A DNA stretch of 55,174 nt from CALXOJ01 sp034120015 (GTDB lineage: Bacteria; Spirochaetota; Spirochaetia; JAFGXN01), in the NCBI GenBank assembly GCA_034120015.1, contig JAXEIF010000020.1, positions 1 through 55,174 of the forward strand, in the 5' to 3' direction. Every line of letters starts with the position of its first letter. The first letter of the stretch is position 1. Positions 24,057-32,394 of the stretch are shown here, one piece after another. The position numbers were made by a program, and so were the translations under genes. Under the pieces are notes generated by a model. That model was not told where the DNA came from. It made no database searches and saw only the letters and a list, made by a program, of their open reading frames with translations.

Positions 24057-26012
24057 ATGAAATCCGTAATGATATTTCCGCTCTTTCTTTTGTCTGCCGC
24101 ATTTCTGCCGGCTCAGACATGGCAGATTTCCAATCCGCAAAAAACACTGACATTCGAAGTCTCACTGACCGAAGGCAGACTGTCATATCGGCTTTTCGAC
24201 AGCAAGACAGTTTACATCGAACCGTCGCCGCTCGGGCTGACAACCGAATCGGCTTCTCTTTCCGCCGGGTTTTTGCCCGTCTCGGAAAAACGCGGAACGG
24301 TCGCCCAAAATTACCGCATTAACCACGGTAAAAAATCGCACTACACCAACAGCGGAAATACTCTGTCTCTGATTTTCGAAAACCCGGACGGCAACCGTCT
24401 CGGACTCGAAATACAGGTCTACCCGGACGGTGCCGCGTTCCGCTACACCGGGAACTGGGGCGCTACGACGATTCTTAACGAAAAAACCGGCTTTAAACTG
24501 AAACCGGGCATCCGTGCCTGGATGCAGACGTACGACAAACCGATGATCGGCGGTCCTTCCTACGAAAAACCGTACACGCGCACCGTTGCCGGCACACATG
24601 CAGACACTGTCCGCCCCAATAACGGCTGGTGTCTGCCGGCTCTTTTCGAACCGGCTCCCGAACGATTTCTGCTGATTGCCGATGCCGATGTCCGCGAAAA
24701 CTACTGCGGCGTCCGGCTGGAATCCGAATGTACCGACGGGCTCTACCGCGTCCGATTCCCGGAAGAAGGTGACGCCAAAGGACACGGCGAAGTCTGCCCG
24801 CGCATCGATGGCGAATTTGCCTCACCGTGGCGCGTTCTGATTGCCGGTGATTTGGCAACCGTTTTCGAAAGCACGCTCGTCACAGATGTCTCCGCAGAGC
24901 TCGATCCGGTTTTCGGCGGCACTTACCCCGAATGGGTCAAACCGGGACGCAGCGCCTGGAACTGGGGTCATTATCATAATATCCGGTGGAACTCCGGGTA
25001 CAAACGGGAACTGAAAGCCGCCGCGGCCGCCCGCGAACTGGGATGGGAATACTCACTGGTTGACGCCAACTGGAATACGTGGGGAATCAATCCGTATAAA
25101 AAAGTCAAAACGCTGATTGATGCAGCCGGCGACGAAGTCGGTATCTGGCTCTGGTACAATTCCGGCGGAAAACACAACTCCGTAACGGAAGCCCCCCGCA
25201 ACAAAATGGCCGACCGGGAAATCCGCCGTGCGGAAATGGAAAAACTGGCTGCATTGGGTGTCAAAGGACTGAAAATCGACTTTTTCCATTCGGAAAAACA
25301 GGCGATGATCCGCAATTATCTGGAAATTCTGGAAGACGCCGCCGAGTACGGTCTGATGATCAACTTTCACGGCTGCGCACTGCCGAAGGGTTGGGAACGC
25401 CGCTTTCCGAATCTTATGACGGCCGAGGCGGTTTTCGGCGGCGAGCAGTATCATTTCGGAATCGATGCGGGACCGCACGCCGACGAAAACCTCTATTTTG
25501 TGTTTACACGCAATGCGGTCGCTCCGATGGATTTTACCCCGGTCATTTTCGAACCGTACTATCTGAGCTGCGGCAGCACCTACGGTCACTCGCTGGCGCA
25601 GGCCGTTATGTTCGAATCGGGAATTACCCACTACGCCGACACCGTTCACGATCCGAAAGCCGGATACATGAAGGTCTTTGCCGCGTATCCCGAAGTCAAA
25701 ACTTTAATGGAAGCCATTCCCGCCGATTGGGACGAATCGATCCTGCTGGAAGGCGATCCGGACACTCATGCCGTCATTGCCCGCCGGAAAGGCGACAGCT
25801 GGTTTGTCGCCGGTTTCAATGCGTCTGCGGAAAAGAAAACCGTCACAATCGACCTGACCCGGTTTGCCGGTCAAAACAAAAGGGAAATCGTGCTTGCCGC
25901 CGACGGCCCGACCGCCGATTCATTCGATGCCCGCACCCTGCCGGCCGCCGGTAACCCTATTCTGACCGTCACCATGGACAAAGACGGAGGCTTCACCGCC
26001 CTCATCCGCTGA
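24057..26012 (+). CDS. Exported glycoside hydrolase family 97 enzyme (alpha-galactosidase-like)
   Basis: A 651-residue secreted enzyme with a signal peptide (about 1-20), the GH97 N-terminal beta-sandwich with its PSPLGL motif (about 20-280), a TIM barrel (about 285-555) and a C-terminal beta domain. D408 in LKIDFF and E457 in MTAEAV fit the nucleophile and acid/base of the retaining GH97 branch, which includes alpha-galactosidases. The inverting SusB-type branch uses different residues. It probably trims alpha-linked sugars from polysaccharide outside the cytoplasm. AAAGGAG precedes the ATG, with a TACAAT -10-like box at 24031. The family call is firm and the substrate inferred. Confidence 0.87.
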   Translation: MKSVMIFPLFLLSAAFLPAQTWQISNPQKTLTFEVSLTEGRLSYRLFDSKTVYIEPSPLGLTTESASLSAGFLPVSEKRGTVAQNYRINHGKKSHYTNSGNTLSLIFENPDGNRLGLEIQVYPDGAAFRYTGNWGATTILNEKTGFKLKPGIRAWMQTYDKPMIGGPSYEKPYTRTVAGTHADTVRPNNGWCLPALFEPAPERFLLIADADVRENYCGVRLESECTDGLYRVRFPEEGDAKGHGEVCPRIDGEFASPWRVLIAGDLATVFESTLVTDVSAELDPVFGGTYPEWVKPGRSAWNWGHYHNIRWNSGYKRELKAAAAARELGWEYSLVDANWNTWGINPYKKVKTLIDAAGDEVGIWLWYNSGGKHNSVTEAPRNKMADREIRRAEMEKLAALGVKGLKIDFFHSEKQAMIRNYLEILEDAAEYGLMINFHGCALPKGWERRFPNLMTAEAVFGGEQYHFGIDAGPHADENLYFVFTRNAVAPMDFTPVIFEPYYLSCGSTYGHSLAQAVMFESGITHYADTVHDPKAGYMKVFAAYPEVKTLMEAIPADWDESILLEGDPDTHAVIARRKGDSWFVAGFNASAEKKTVTIDLTRFAGQNKREIVLAADGPTADSFDARTLPAAGNPILTVTMDKDGGFTALIR

Positions 26013-26079
26013 GGGCGGACGGCGACCGACCGGCAAACAGCTATACGAAATAAACGAGAGCAGGAATTCAAACTCTTTT

Positions 26080-26847
26080 TCAGACTTTATGAAAAAAGGT
26101 ACGCGGACAGCTGCCGGCAATCACGGCGTCCAGGTCGTATTTGCCGTTGGCGACGATTGTGTCGATACCGGCCGCGGTGAGGATGCCGGCCGCACGGACT
26201 TTGGAATACATGCCGCCGAGACCGAGCGAATTGGTTTTTTTGGAGGCCATGCCGAAAATTTCGTCGGTCACCGAACGCACATCGGAAACGATTTCGCCGC
26301 TGCCGCTTTTGGGATCGGCCGTATAAAGCCCGTCGACATCGGTCAAAATCACCGTTAAATCGGCACCGATATTTTTTCCGACCAGTGCCGTCAGAATATC
26401 GTTATCGGTGAAAATACGCTCGCTGTCGGAAAGCTCGTCTTTACTGACCATATCGTTTTCGTTGATAACCGGAATCACCCCGGAACGGCAGTAAGCATCG
26501 ATAATCGAGGTAATGCATTTCAGTTCTTTTTCCTTGTCGAAATTGTGATGCGTCAGAAGCACCTGCCCGATCGGCACGTTGTGAATATCGAACTGAGACT
26601 GATAGAAGCGGATCAGCTTCACCTGCCCCTGTCCCGAAAGCATCTGCAGACGAAGCACATCTTTCGGACGCTCCTCGATACCGTTGATTTCCATTCCGGC
26701 GGCGACGGCTCCCGACGTGACCAGAACAACGGAATGACCGGCTTTCTGCAAAGCCGCCATCTGCTGAATTTTGACGGCAAGCCACGAATAATCGATTTTG
26801 TGATTTTTGCTGATGAGCGCACTTCCGATTTTGACGAGAATTCTCAT
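26080..26847 (-). CDS. proB: Glutamate 5-kinase
   Basis: A 255-residue amino acid kinase that phosphorylates glutamate in the first step of proline synthesis. It starts ILVKIGSALI and contains VTSGAVAAGM, INENDMVS and FTDNDILTALV. The C-terminal PUA domain found in the E. coli enzyme is absent, as in many short ProB proteins. The ATG overlaps the proA stop by 4 nt, so it is translationally coupled as the last gene of proC-proA-proB. Confidence 0.95.
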   Translation of the reverse strand: MRILVKIGSALISKNHKIDYSWLAVKIQQMAALQKAGHSVVLVTSGAVAAGMEINGIEERPKDVLRLQMLSGQGQVKLIRFYQSQFDIHNVPIGQVLLTHHNFDKEKELKCITSIIDAYCRSGVIPVINENDMVSKDELSDSERIFTDNDILTALVGKNIGADLTVILTDVDGLYTADPKSGSGEIVSDVRSVTDEIFGMASKKTNSLGLGGMYSKVRAAGILTAAGIDTIVANGKYDLDAVIAGSCPRTFFHKV

Positions 26848-28118
26848 TTTAAGTCCTTATAGTGAAAAGAAGATTTTCCGGAAACGTAATCGCCGACAAT
26901 CTGACCGTCTCCGTGAAGAAGATATTTGTAAATCGTCAGCCCTTCCAATCCGACCGGACCGCGGGCATGAATTTTATGCGTCGAGATACCGACTTCCGCC
27001 CCGAAGCCGTAGCGGAATCCGTCGGCAAACCGTGTCGAACAGTTGTGATAAACCGATGCCGAATCGACTTTCCGCAAAAAGAGCGCCGCCGTTTCGCTGT
27101 TTTCGGTCAGAACCGCATCGGTATGACGGCTGCCGTGCCGGTTGATGAATTCGATAGCCTCCTCCGCCGAGGAGACAATTTTAACCGACAAAATCAGATC
27201 GTTGTATTCCTCGTCCCAGTCGTCGTCCGAAGCGGGATTCACGGAAATCAGTTTCAGCGTTTCGGGACAGCCGCGCAGTTCGACTTTGCCGTCCAAAGCC
27301 GCTTTCAGTGCGGGCAGAAAGGCGGGCGCAATCCGGCTGTGCACCAGCACCGTTTCCGTCGCGTTGCAGGCAGCGGGATACTGGCATTTTGCATCGGTGA
27401 CGACACGAACCGCTTTTGCGATATCGGCATCGGCATCGACATAGGTGTGACACAGCCCGTCGGCGTGACCGAGAACAGGAATTTTCGTATTTTCGATAAT
27501 CGATCGTACCAGACGGTTCGATCCGCGCGGAATCATCAAATCAATGTACCGGTCGAACTTCAAAAGTGCATTCACCTCTTCCCGTGAAGCAACCGACTGC
27601 ACAGCCGCCTCGAAACGGCTGTCGGTTGCCGCCAACGCATCGTTGACAATTTCGTTTAACAGCCGGACCGAAGAGGCCGCCTCCTTGCCGCCTTTCAAAA
27701 TCACCGCATTTCCCGACTTGATGCAGAGTGCGGCAATCTGAATAAAAGCCTCCGGCCGCGCCTCGAAAATCACACCGATCACGCCGATGGGAACCGCAAT
27801 CCGCTCGAGAACCAGACCGGTATCCAGCTCCCGTTTCAGCTGCACAGCTCCGACGGGGTCCGGCAGTTCCGCCAGACTCTTCAGCCCGGTCACCAGCGAA
27901 TCGATTTTATGACCGTCCAGACGTAACCGGTCAACCAGAGCCGGAGTCAGTTTATCGGCAGCCGCACGCCGCATATCCTCACCGTTAGCCGCTTCGATTT
28001 CCGACCGTCGCGCCTGCAGCGCTTCGGCAATTTTCAGTAAGGCACGGTTTTTAATCTCCGTTTCGATCACCGCGGTACGGAAAGAGGCTTCCCGGGCGGC
28101 TTTCACCAATGTTTCCAT
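26844..28118 (-). CDS. proA: Gamma-glutamyl phosphate reductase
   Basis: A 424-residue NADPH-dependent reductase of the aldehyde dehydrogenase superfamily that makes glutamate-5-semialdehyde. It has GVIGVIFEARPEA, LKGGKEA, the MIPRGSNRLV motif and the catalytic Cys region YPAACNATETVLVH. It is 2 nt after proC and overlaps proB by 4 nt. ProA and ProB normally channel a labile intermediate, which fits the tight coupling. Confidence 0.96.
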   Translation of the reverse strand: METLVKAAREASFRTAVIETEIKNRALLKIAEALQARRSEIEAANGEDMRRAAADKLTPALVDRLRLDGHKIDSLVTGLKSLAELPDPVGAVQLKRELDTGLVLERIAVPIGVIGVIFEARPEAFIQIAALCIKSGNAVILKGGKEAASSVRLLNEIVNDALAATDSRFEAAVQSVASREEVNALLKFDRYIDLMIPRGSNRLVRSIIENTKIPVLGHADGLCHTYVDADADIAKAVRVVTDAKCQYPAACNATETVLVHSRIAPAFLPALKAALDGKVELRGCPETLKLISVNPASDDDWDEEYNDLILSVKIVSSAEEAIEFINRHGSRHTDAVLTENSETAALFLRKVDSASVYHNCSTRFADGFRYGFGAEVGISTHKIHARGPVGLEGLTIYKYLLHGDGQIVGDYVSGKSSFHYKDLK

Positions 28119-28120
28119 AT

Positions 28121-28921
28121 TTACGCCTTCCCCAGCTCGCGGCTGCGTTCCGTGGCGGCCGCCACCGTTTCCGCAATGATGCGGGCTGCATCGGAATTCT
28201 CCAAAACGTTGCGTCCGGCAACGGTTGTGCCTCCGGGAGAACTGACCATTTTAATCAATGTTTCTTCATCCATTCCGGTTTCGTTCAACAGTTTAACGGT
28301 TCCGAGAAATGTTTGCCGTGTTAAAGAGGAGGCTGTCTCACGCGGCAATCCGACCGCTTCTCCGGCGTCGGTAAAATACTGCAAAAGGCGGGCGACAAAT
28401 GCCGGTCCGGATCCGCTTAACCCGGTCACCGCATCAAGCAGTGATTCGTCGACTTCCGTCGCGGTACCGGCGGCATTCAGCAGCGCCCGCACCTCATCGC
28501 GCACAGCCGCCGTTACGGGGGCGCCGCAGCTGAACGCCGCCGCCATCTCACCCGCCAGGCAGCCGGTGTTGGGCATCACCCGCACGACGGCGGCCTTCGG
28601 CATGGCTGAGGTCAGCAGCGACAGCGGCACACCGGCCATAATCGACACCACCGGTTTGGCAACGGCCGCCAGCGAAGGCAGCACCGCCTCTTTCATTTGC
28701 GGTTTCACGCAAAGGAACAGAATACCGGCCTTGAGGCAAACCTCTTCAATCGAGCCGCAGCTGCCGTCGCCGTCAATCCCGTTACGGAAAAGATCCATCC
28801 GTTCGGCAACGGGATCGGTATAAAAAAAACGAATCGAAGGAAACCGGTTTTTCATGCCCTTCGCCAACGCAAAGGCCATATTTCCGGCTCCGATAAAACC
28901 GACAGAATTATTTACTTCCAT
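28121..28921 (-). CDS. proC: Pyrroline-5-carboxylate reductase
   Basis: A 266-residue enzyme that completes proline synthesis. The Rossmann motif GFIGAGNMAFAL is near the N-terminus. VMPNTGCLAGEM and the C-terminal GLSGSGPAF, SPGGTTVAG motifs are characteristic. The start at 28921 (MEVNNSVG) is chosen for family length. It overlaps the end of the OmpA-family gene by 14 nt and has no clear SD, so it probably depends on translational coupling. In-frame ATGs 6 and 12 codons upstream are possible alternatives. Confidence 0.93.
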   Translation of the reverse strand: MEVNNSVGFIGAGNMAFALAKGMKNRFPSIRFFYTDPVAERMDLFRNGIDGDGSCGSIEEVCLKAGILFLCVKPQMKEAVLPSLAAVAKPVVSIMAGVPLSLLTSAMPKAAVVRVMPNTGCLAGEMAAAFSCGAPVTAAVRDEVRALLNAAGTATEVDESLLDAVTGLSGSGPAFVARLLQYFTDAGEAVGLPRETASSLTRQTFLGTVKLLNETGMDEETLIKMVSSPGGTTVAGRNVLENSDAARIIAETVAAATERSRELGKA

Positions 28922-30128
28922 TGTCCCGATTATACTCATCCACGATAATAATTTCAACCCGCCGGTTCAGACGGCGCCCCTCTTCGGTTTCGTTGGAAGC
29001 GATCGGCTCCTCCGAACCTTTTCCTTCTATCAAAATCTGTTCGACAGTTCGCGCCCTGCGGCGAATCAGTTCTTCGGCCACACGTCCCGCCCGGTCGAGC
29101 GACAGCTGCAGCCGTTTTTTTGCGGTACCGGCTTCCGCTGTATGACCGACAACACGAATATCAAATCCCGGAATTTGTTTCAAAGCTTCCGCTATCTCAT
29201 CCAGTTTCGACTCCTCCCCCGGAAGCAGACGGTCTTCGTCCGGATAAAACTGCAGATTTTTCAATACAAGAGAGATTCCCTCTTCTTTTTCCTCGATTTC
29301 AATCTGATCGCTGTTCAGTTTTTTCTTCAGTTCGGAAACAACCCCTTTACGGTCCATCGGCAATACTTCGATAATTTCCGATTCCGAAAATCCTTTAAAA
29401 TTCCATGTCTGTCCGTCACGAAACAGAAACAGAATATCGAAATTCTCCCGGCAGGCAGATAACCGGCCTTTACTGTTATCCCAATACAAGACCTGATTTA
29501 CCTGGCTGACTACCCGAATCGGTAAAGTCGGCGCCGTCTCCCGGGGAACGTAAGAAGCAAACGAAACCGCCTCGATTTCATCGATTACAACCCCGTTGCG
29601 TTCCTTTTCGCCGACATATTTGTAAGAAACCTGGGTATCAAACCGAAAACCGTCACGAATACCGAACGATTCGCGGAAATCATGCACCTCGTAACCGGGA
29701 GCCGACCATTGATCCCCCGGCTGTAAATCGCGTTCGGGGAACAGAGGCACATTGCGCACAACCGGCATAAAATCATCTTCATCCTCGGAAAAAATTCCGA
29801 AGCGATCCTGACAGAACTGCGAAAGGTAATTTTTTTCGGCCGTGCCCGTCGAATAAAGTACAACGGACGATCCGGGACGACGAATCGTTTCGGCTACACC
29901 GTAACGGGCCTCCATTTCCCCCCTCCCATCCGGACGGACGCCGATGATTTTCACCGAAAAGAGATTGAGTATTTCCGAATCGGAAATATGACGATTATTC
30001 AAATAAACCTGTTCACGGACAACCGACCGGGCTTTATAACGGGCACCCTCTTCGAATCGGTATCGGAATTCTTTTGCGGGCAATGCCGTCGAAATTAAAA
30101 CTAAGACAGGAATCAGTTTATTTTTCAT
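28908..30128 (-). CDS. OmpA-family envelope protein
   Basis: A 406-residue protein with an N-terminal signal peptide (about 1-18), a beta-rich region without recognised domain (about 20-260), and a C-terminal OmpA-like peptidoglycan-binding domain (about 275-400) with LQFYPDEDRLLP, VVGHTAEAG, LSLDRAGRVAEEL and EEGRRLNRRVEIIIV. It probably links the outer membrane or periplasm to peptidoglycan. The promoter is so close that the transcript is predicted to begin at the ATG (see the promoter entry), and no SD is visible. It overlaps proC by 14 nt, joining an envelope gene to the proline pathway. Confidence 0.87.
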   Translation of the reverse strand: MKNKLIPVLVLISTALPAKEFRYRFEEGARYKARSVVREQVYLNNRHISDSEILNLFSVKIIGVRPDGRGEMEARYGVAETIRRPGSSVVLYSTGTAEKNYLSQFCQDRFGIFSEDEDDFMPVVRNVPLFPERDLQPGDQWSAPGYEVHDFRESFGIRDGFRFDTQVSYKYVGEKERNGVVIDEIEAVSFASYVPRETAPTLPIRVVSQVNQVLYWDNSKGRLSACRENFDILFLFRDGQTWNFKGFSESEIIEVLPMDRKGVVSELKKKLNSDQIEIEEKEEGISLVLKNLQFYPDEDRLLPGEESKLDEIAEALKQIPGFDIRVVGHTAEAGTAKKRLQLSLDRAGRVAEELIRRRARTVEQILIEGKGSEEPIASNETEEGRRLNRRVEIIIVDEYNRDNGSK

Positions 30129-30134
30129 AATGTT

Positions 30135-30163
30135 ATTATAAATCAGATTAATCCGACAGTCAA
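30135..30163 (-). promoter_or_regulatory. Promoter of the OmpA-proC-proA-proB unit (TTGACT-N17-TATAAT)
   Basis: On the reverse strand TTGACT is at 30163-30158 and TATAAT at 30140-30135, with a 17-bp spacer. Only 6 nt lie between the -10 box and the ATG at 30128, so the transcript would be leaderless or nearly so. Confidence 0.75.
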
Positions 30164-30217
30164 TTTTAAAACCGTTTCAACCGATAAAAAACTGATAAGC
30201 CAGAATAGGATGTTTCT

Positions 30218-31612
30218 ATGAAAATTATACTGATAGAAGGAAGCTGCAGAGGCAAGGAAAGTTCCTCACTCTACTATGCTCGTTATCTGATGAATACGGC
30301 CGATAAATCTTTCCGATTCGAAATTTTGGAAATCGGAAAATATATAAAGGTTATTGAAGAAGATCGTGATTTCTTCGATTCTTATCTGAAAGCAATGGAG
30401 GAAAGCGATGCCATCATCTGGCTGGTTCCCGTCAGAAATCTTCTACCCTGTTACGAAATCTGCCATTTTCTCGCCCTTATCGACAGCCGAAACGCCGGGA
30501 ACCGCCTTGAAAATAAATATACGACAGCCCTGTTCACCTCCTCTTTTTTCTTCCACAGAGAAGCCGAAGAATACCTGTCTGCCGCATGCCAGACATGGGA
30601 CATGAATTACATTCAGGGATTTCACTGCCGTCCCGATGCAGCTATTAATAAAGATGTTCCGAACAAATGGCTCCGATTCACGGATTCTTTTTTTAAACAG
30701 GTCAATTCCAGGTTTCAGTGTGAAAAATTTTATTCTCTCTCACACACCCGAAGTCTTCCTTTCAAGCCGGTTGAAACAGCATCCGTACCGAAAAAAACAA
30801 CCGGGAAAAAAGTTCTGATTTTAACCGCCGGCTCCGGAAAAAGCTCCAATTTAAACAAAATGATCGAAACATGGATACGCTATTTCCCTTACGAAACCGA
30901 AACAATCAACCTCTCGGACCTTTCTCTCTGCCTTCCGTGTTCGGGATGCATGAATTGTTTTCGCAATCATATATGTTCGGGAAACGATAACATATCAAAA
31001 ACTGTTTACCCGAAATACAGGGATGCCGACGCAGTCGTTTTTGCCTCCGATATCTGTTTCGGTCTGTTTAATCCTCTGCTCAAACTTTTCCTTGACCGGA
31101 TTTTTATACCCGCATATTTCAGTCGCGATCAACACAAAGAAACTGTTTATCTCTTTTCCGGAAGCCTTAAAAATAAATTTTGGATTGAAAAATACATTCG
31201 GACCAAATCGATTCTTCATGGGGACCGTTTGGTCGGTATTGTCGGCGACAATAAAAAATCGGCAAGCCAAATTACGGCCAATATCGCCGGTTTGGCAAAA
31301 AGCACAGCCGAAAGACTTGAATCAGTCCGGACAGAAAACGATCCGGATTCGCAGGAAAATTTACGCAAACGATTCGAACAGACACTTCTCATTCCTCTGT
31401 CAAACCCTTTTTCATTTTTTCGAAATTTCGTATGCTATACCTCTGTTCGGATTCCGTCAAAATTAAAAATACAAATTCTCAAAACCCGCATTCTCTCTCT
31501 TCTTAAAAAAAATCAGACGGGGAAAAAGCATTTTTATCTGCAATCTTTGGACGCCCTGTTAACACAATCACAAAAAAAGAATATAATATTCAAAGGGGGA
31601 AATTACAAATGA
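30218..31612 (+). CDS. Tandem flavodoxin-fold NAD(P)H-dependent oxidoreductase
   Basis: A 464-residue protein with two flavodoxin-like halves. The first (about 1-175) begins KIILIEGSCRGKESS. The second (about 190-365) begins KKVLILTAGSGKSSN and holds a Cys-rich motif CLPCSGCMNCFRNHIC typical of NADPH-dependent FMN reductases. A basic C-terminal tail (about 380-464) has no recognised domain. The first half lacks the Cys motif and may have diverged. It overlaps the SDR gene by 4 nt. The protein probably transfers electrons through FMN; its partner could be the convergent CrtI-like enzyme. AGGA precedes the ATG. Confidence 0.72.
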   Translation: MKIILIEGSCRGKESSSLYYARYLMNTADKSFRFEILEIGKYIKVIEEDRDFFDSYLKAMEESDAIIWLVPVRNLLPCYEICHFLALIDSRNAGNRLENKYTTALFTSSFFFHREAEEYLSAACQTWDMNYIQGFHCRPDAAINKDVPNKWLRFTDSFFKQVNSRFQCEKFYSLSHTRSLPFKPVETASVPKKTTGKKVLILTAGSGKSSNLNKMIETWIRYFPYETETINLSDLSLCLPCSGCMNCFRNHICSGNDNISKTVYPKYRDADAVVFASDICFGLFNPLLKLFLDRIFIPAYFSRDQHKETVYLFSGSLKNKFWIEKYIRTKSILHGDRLVGIVGDNKKSASQITANIAGLAKSTAERLESVRTENDPDSQENLRKRFEQTLLIPLSNPFSFFRNFVCYTSVRIPSKLKIQILKTRILSLLKKNQTGKKHFYLQSLDALLTQSQKKNIIFKGGNYK

Positions 31613-32394
31613 AAGACATCACCATCATAACAGGAGGTACCGAAGGGTTTGGTCGGGAACTGGCTTCCCATTTTGCAGCCGACGGACACCGTCTCCTTTT
31701 GGTAGCCCGCAGACTCGAACTGCTGAAAAAAACAAAAGAAGAACTCGAATCTCAATACCCGATAGAGGTTTTTATTTTTACCGCAGATTTAACAACTCAG
31801 GAAGGACGTCTTTCCGTAAAAGAATACTGCGAGGCCAATGAATTTCACGTCGATGTTCTGGTTAATAATGCGGGAATGGGAACCGGCGGTGCTTTTCACG
31901 AAATTTCAGCCGAAAAAGAAACAATGATGATTCGACTGAATGTCGAAGCCGTCAACGACATGATCCACCTGTTTCTTCCCGCTATGATAGAGGCAAAAAA
32001 AGGAATTATAATGAATGCCGCCTCGGCCGCTTCCTTCCAACCCGGTCCGTATATGGCCGCCTATTATGCGTGCAAGGCATACGTACTCTCGTTAACGGAA
32101 GCCTTGGCCGCCGAAAACAAAAAAACCGGAGTACGTGTATGCTGCTACTGTCCGGGACCGTGCGCAACACCGTTTCTCAAAAAGGCCGAAACAGACACCC
32201 TGTTTGACCCGAAAAGAAATAAAGGAATGAAACCGCCGGCAGTCATTATCAACCGCGTTTATAAAGAATTCAAGAAAGGGAAAACCGTTATTATTCCGGA
32301 GAAAAAATTTGCATTTTTGCGTTTTCTGCAGAGACTGGTTCCCCGCTCACTGCTTCTGCATGTTATGGTAAAAGTCAATACCGTAAAAGACTAA
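31609..32394 (+). CDS. Short-chain dehydrogenase/reductase
   Basis: A 261-residue classical SDR. The cofactor motif TGGTEGFGRELA is near the N-terminus, followed by NNAGMG, and the catalytic Ser, Tyr and Lys appear in NAASAASF and YYACKAYV. Basic residues after the second strand (VARRLELL) suggest NADP(H). It overlaps the flavodoxin-like gene by 4 nt, and its stop overlaps by 4 nt that of the convergent CrtI-like gene. It resembles SDRs acting on fatty acyl or ketone groups, but the substrate is unknown. Confidence 0.87.
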   Translation: MKDITIITGGTEGFGRELASHFAADGHRLLLVARRLELLKKTKEELESQYPIEVFIFTADLTTQEGRLSVKEYCEANEFHVDVLVNNAGMGTGGAFHEISAEKETMMIRLNVEAVNDMIHLFLPAMIEAKKGIIMNAASAASFQPGPYMAAYYACKAYVLSLTEALAAENKKTGVRVCCYCPGPCATPFLKKAETDTLFDPKRNKGMKPPAVIINRVYKEFKKGKTVIIPEKKFAFLRFLQRLVPRSLLLHVMVKVNTVKD

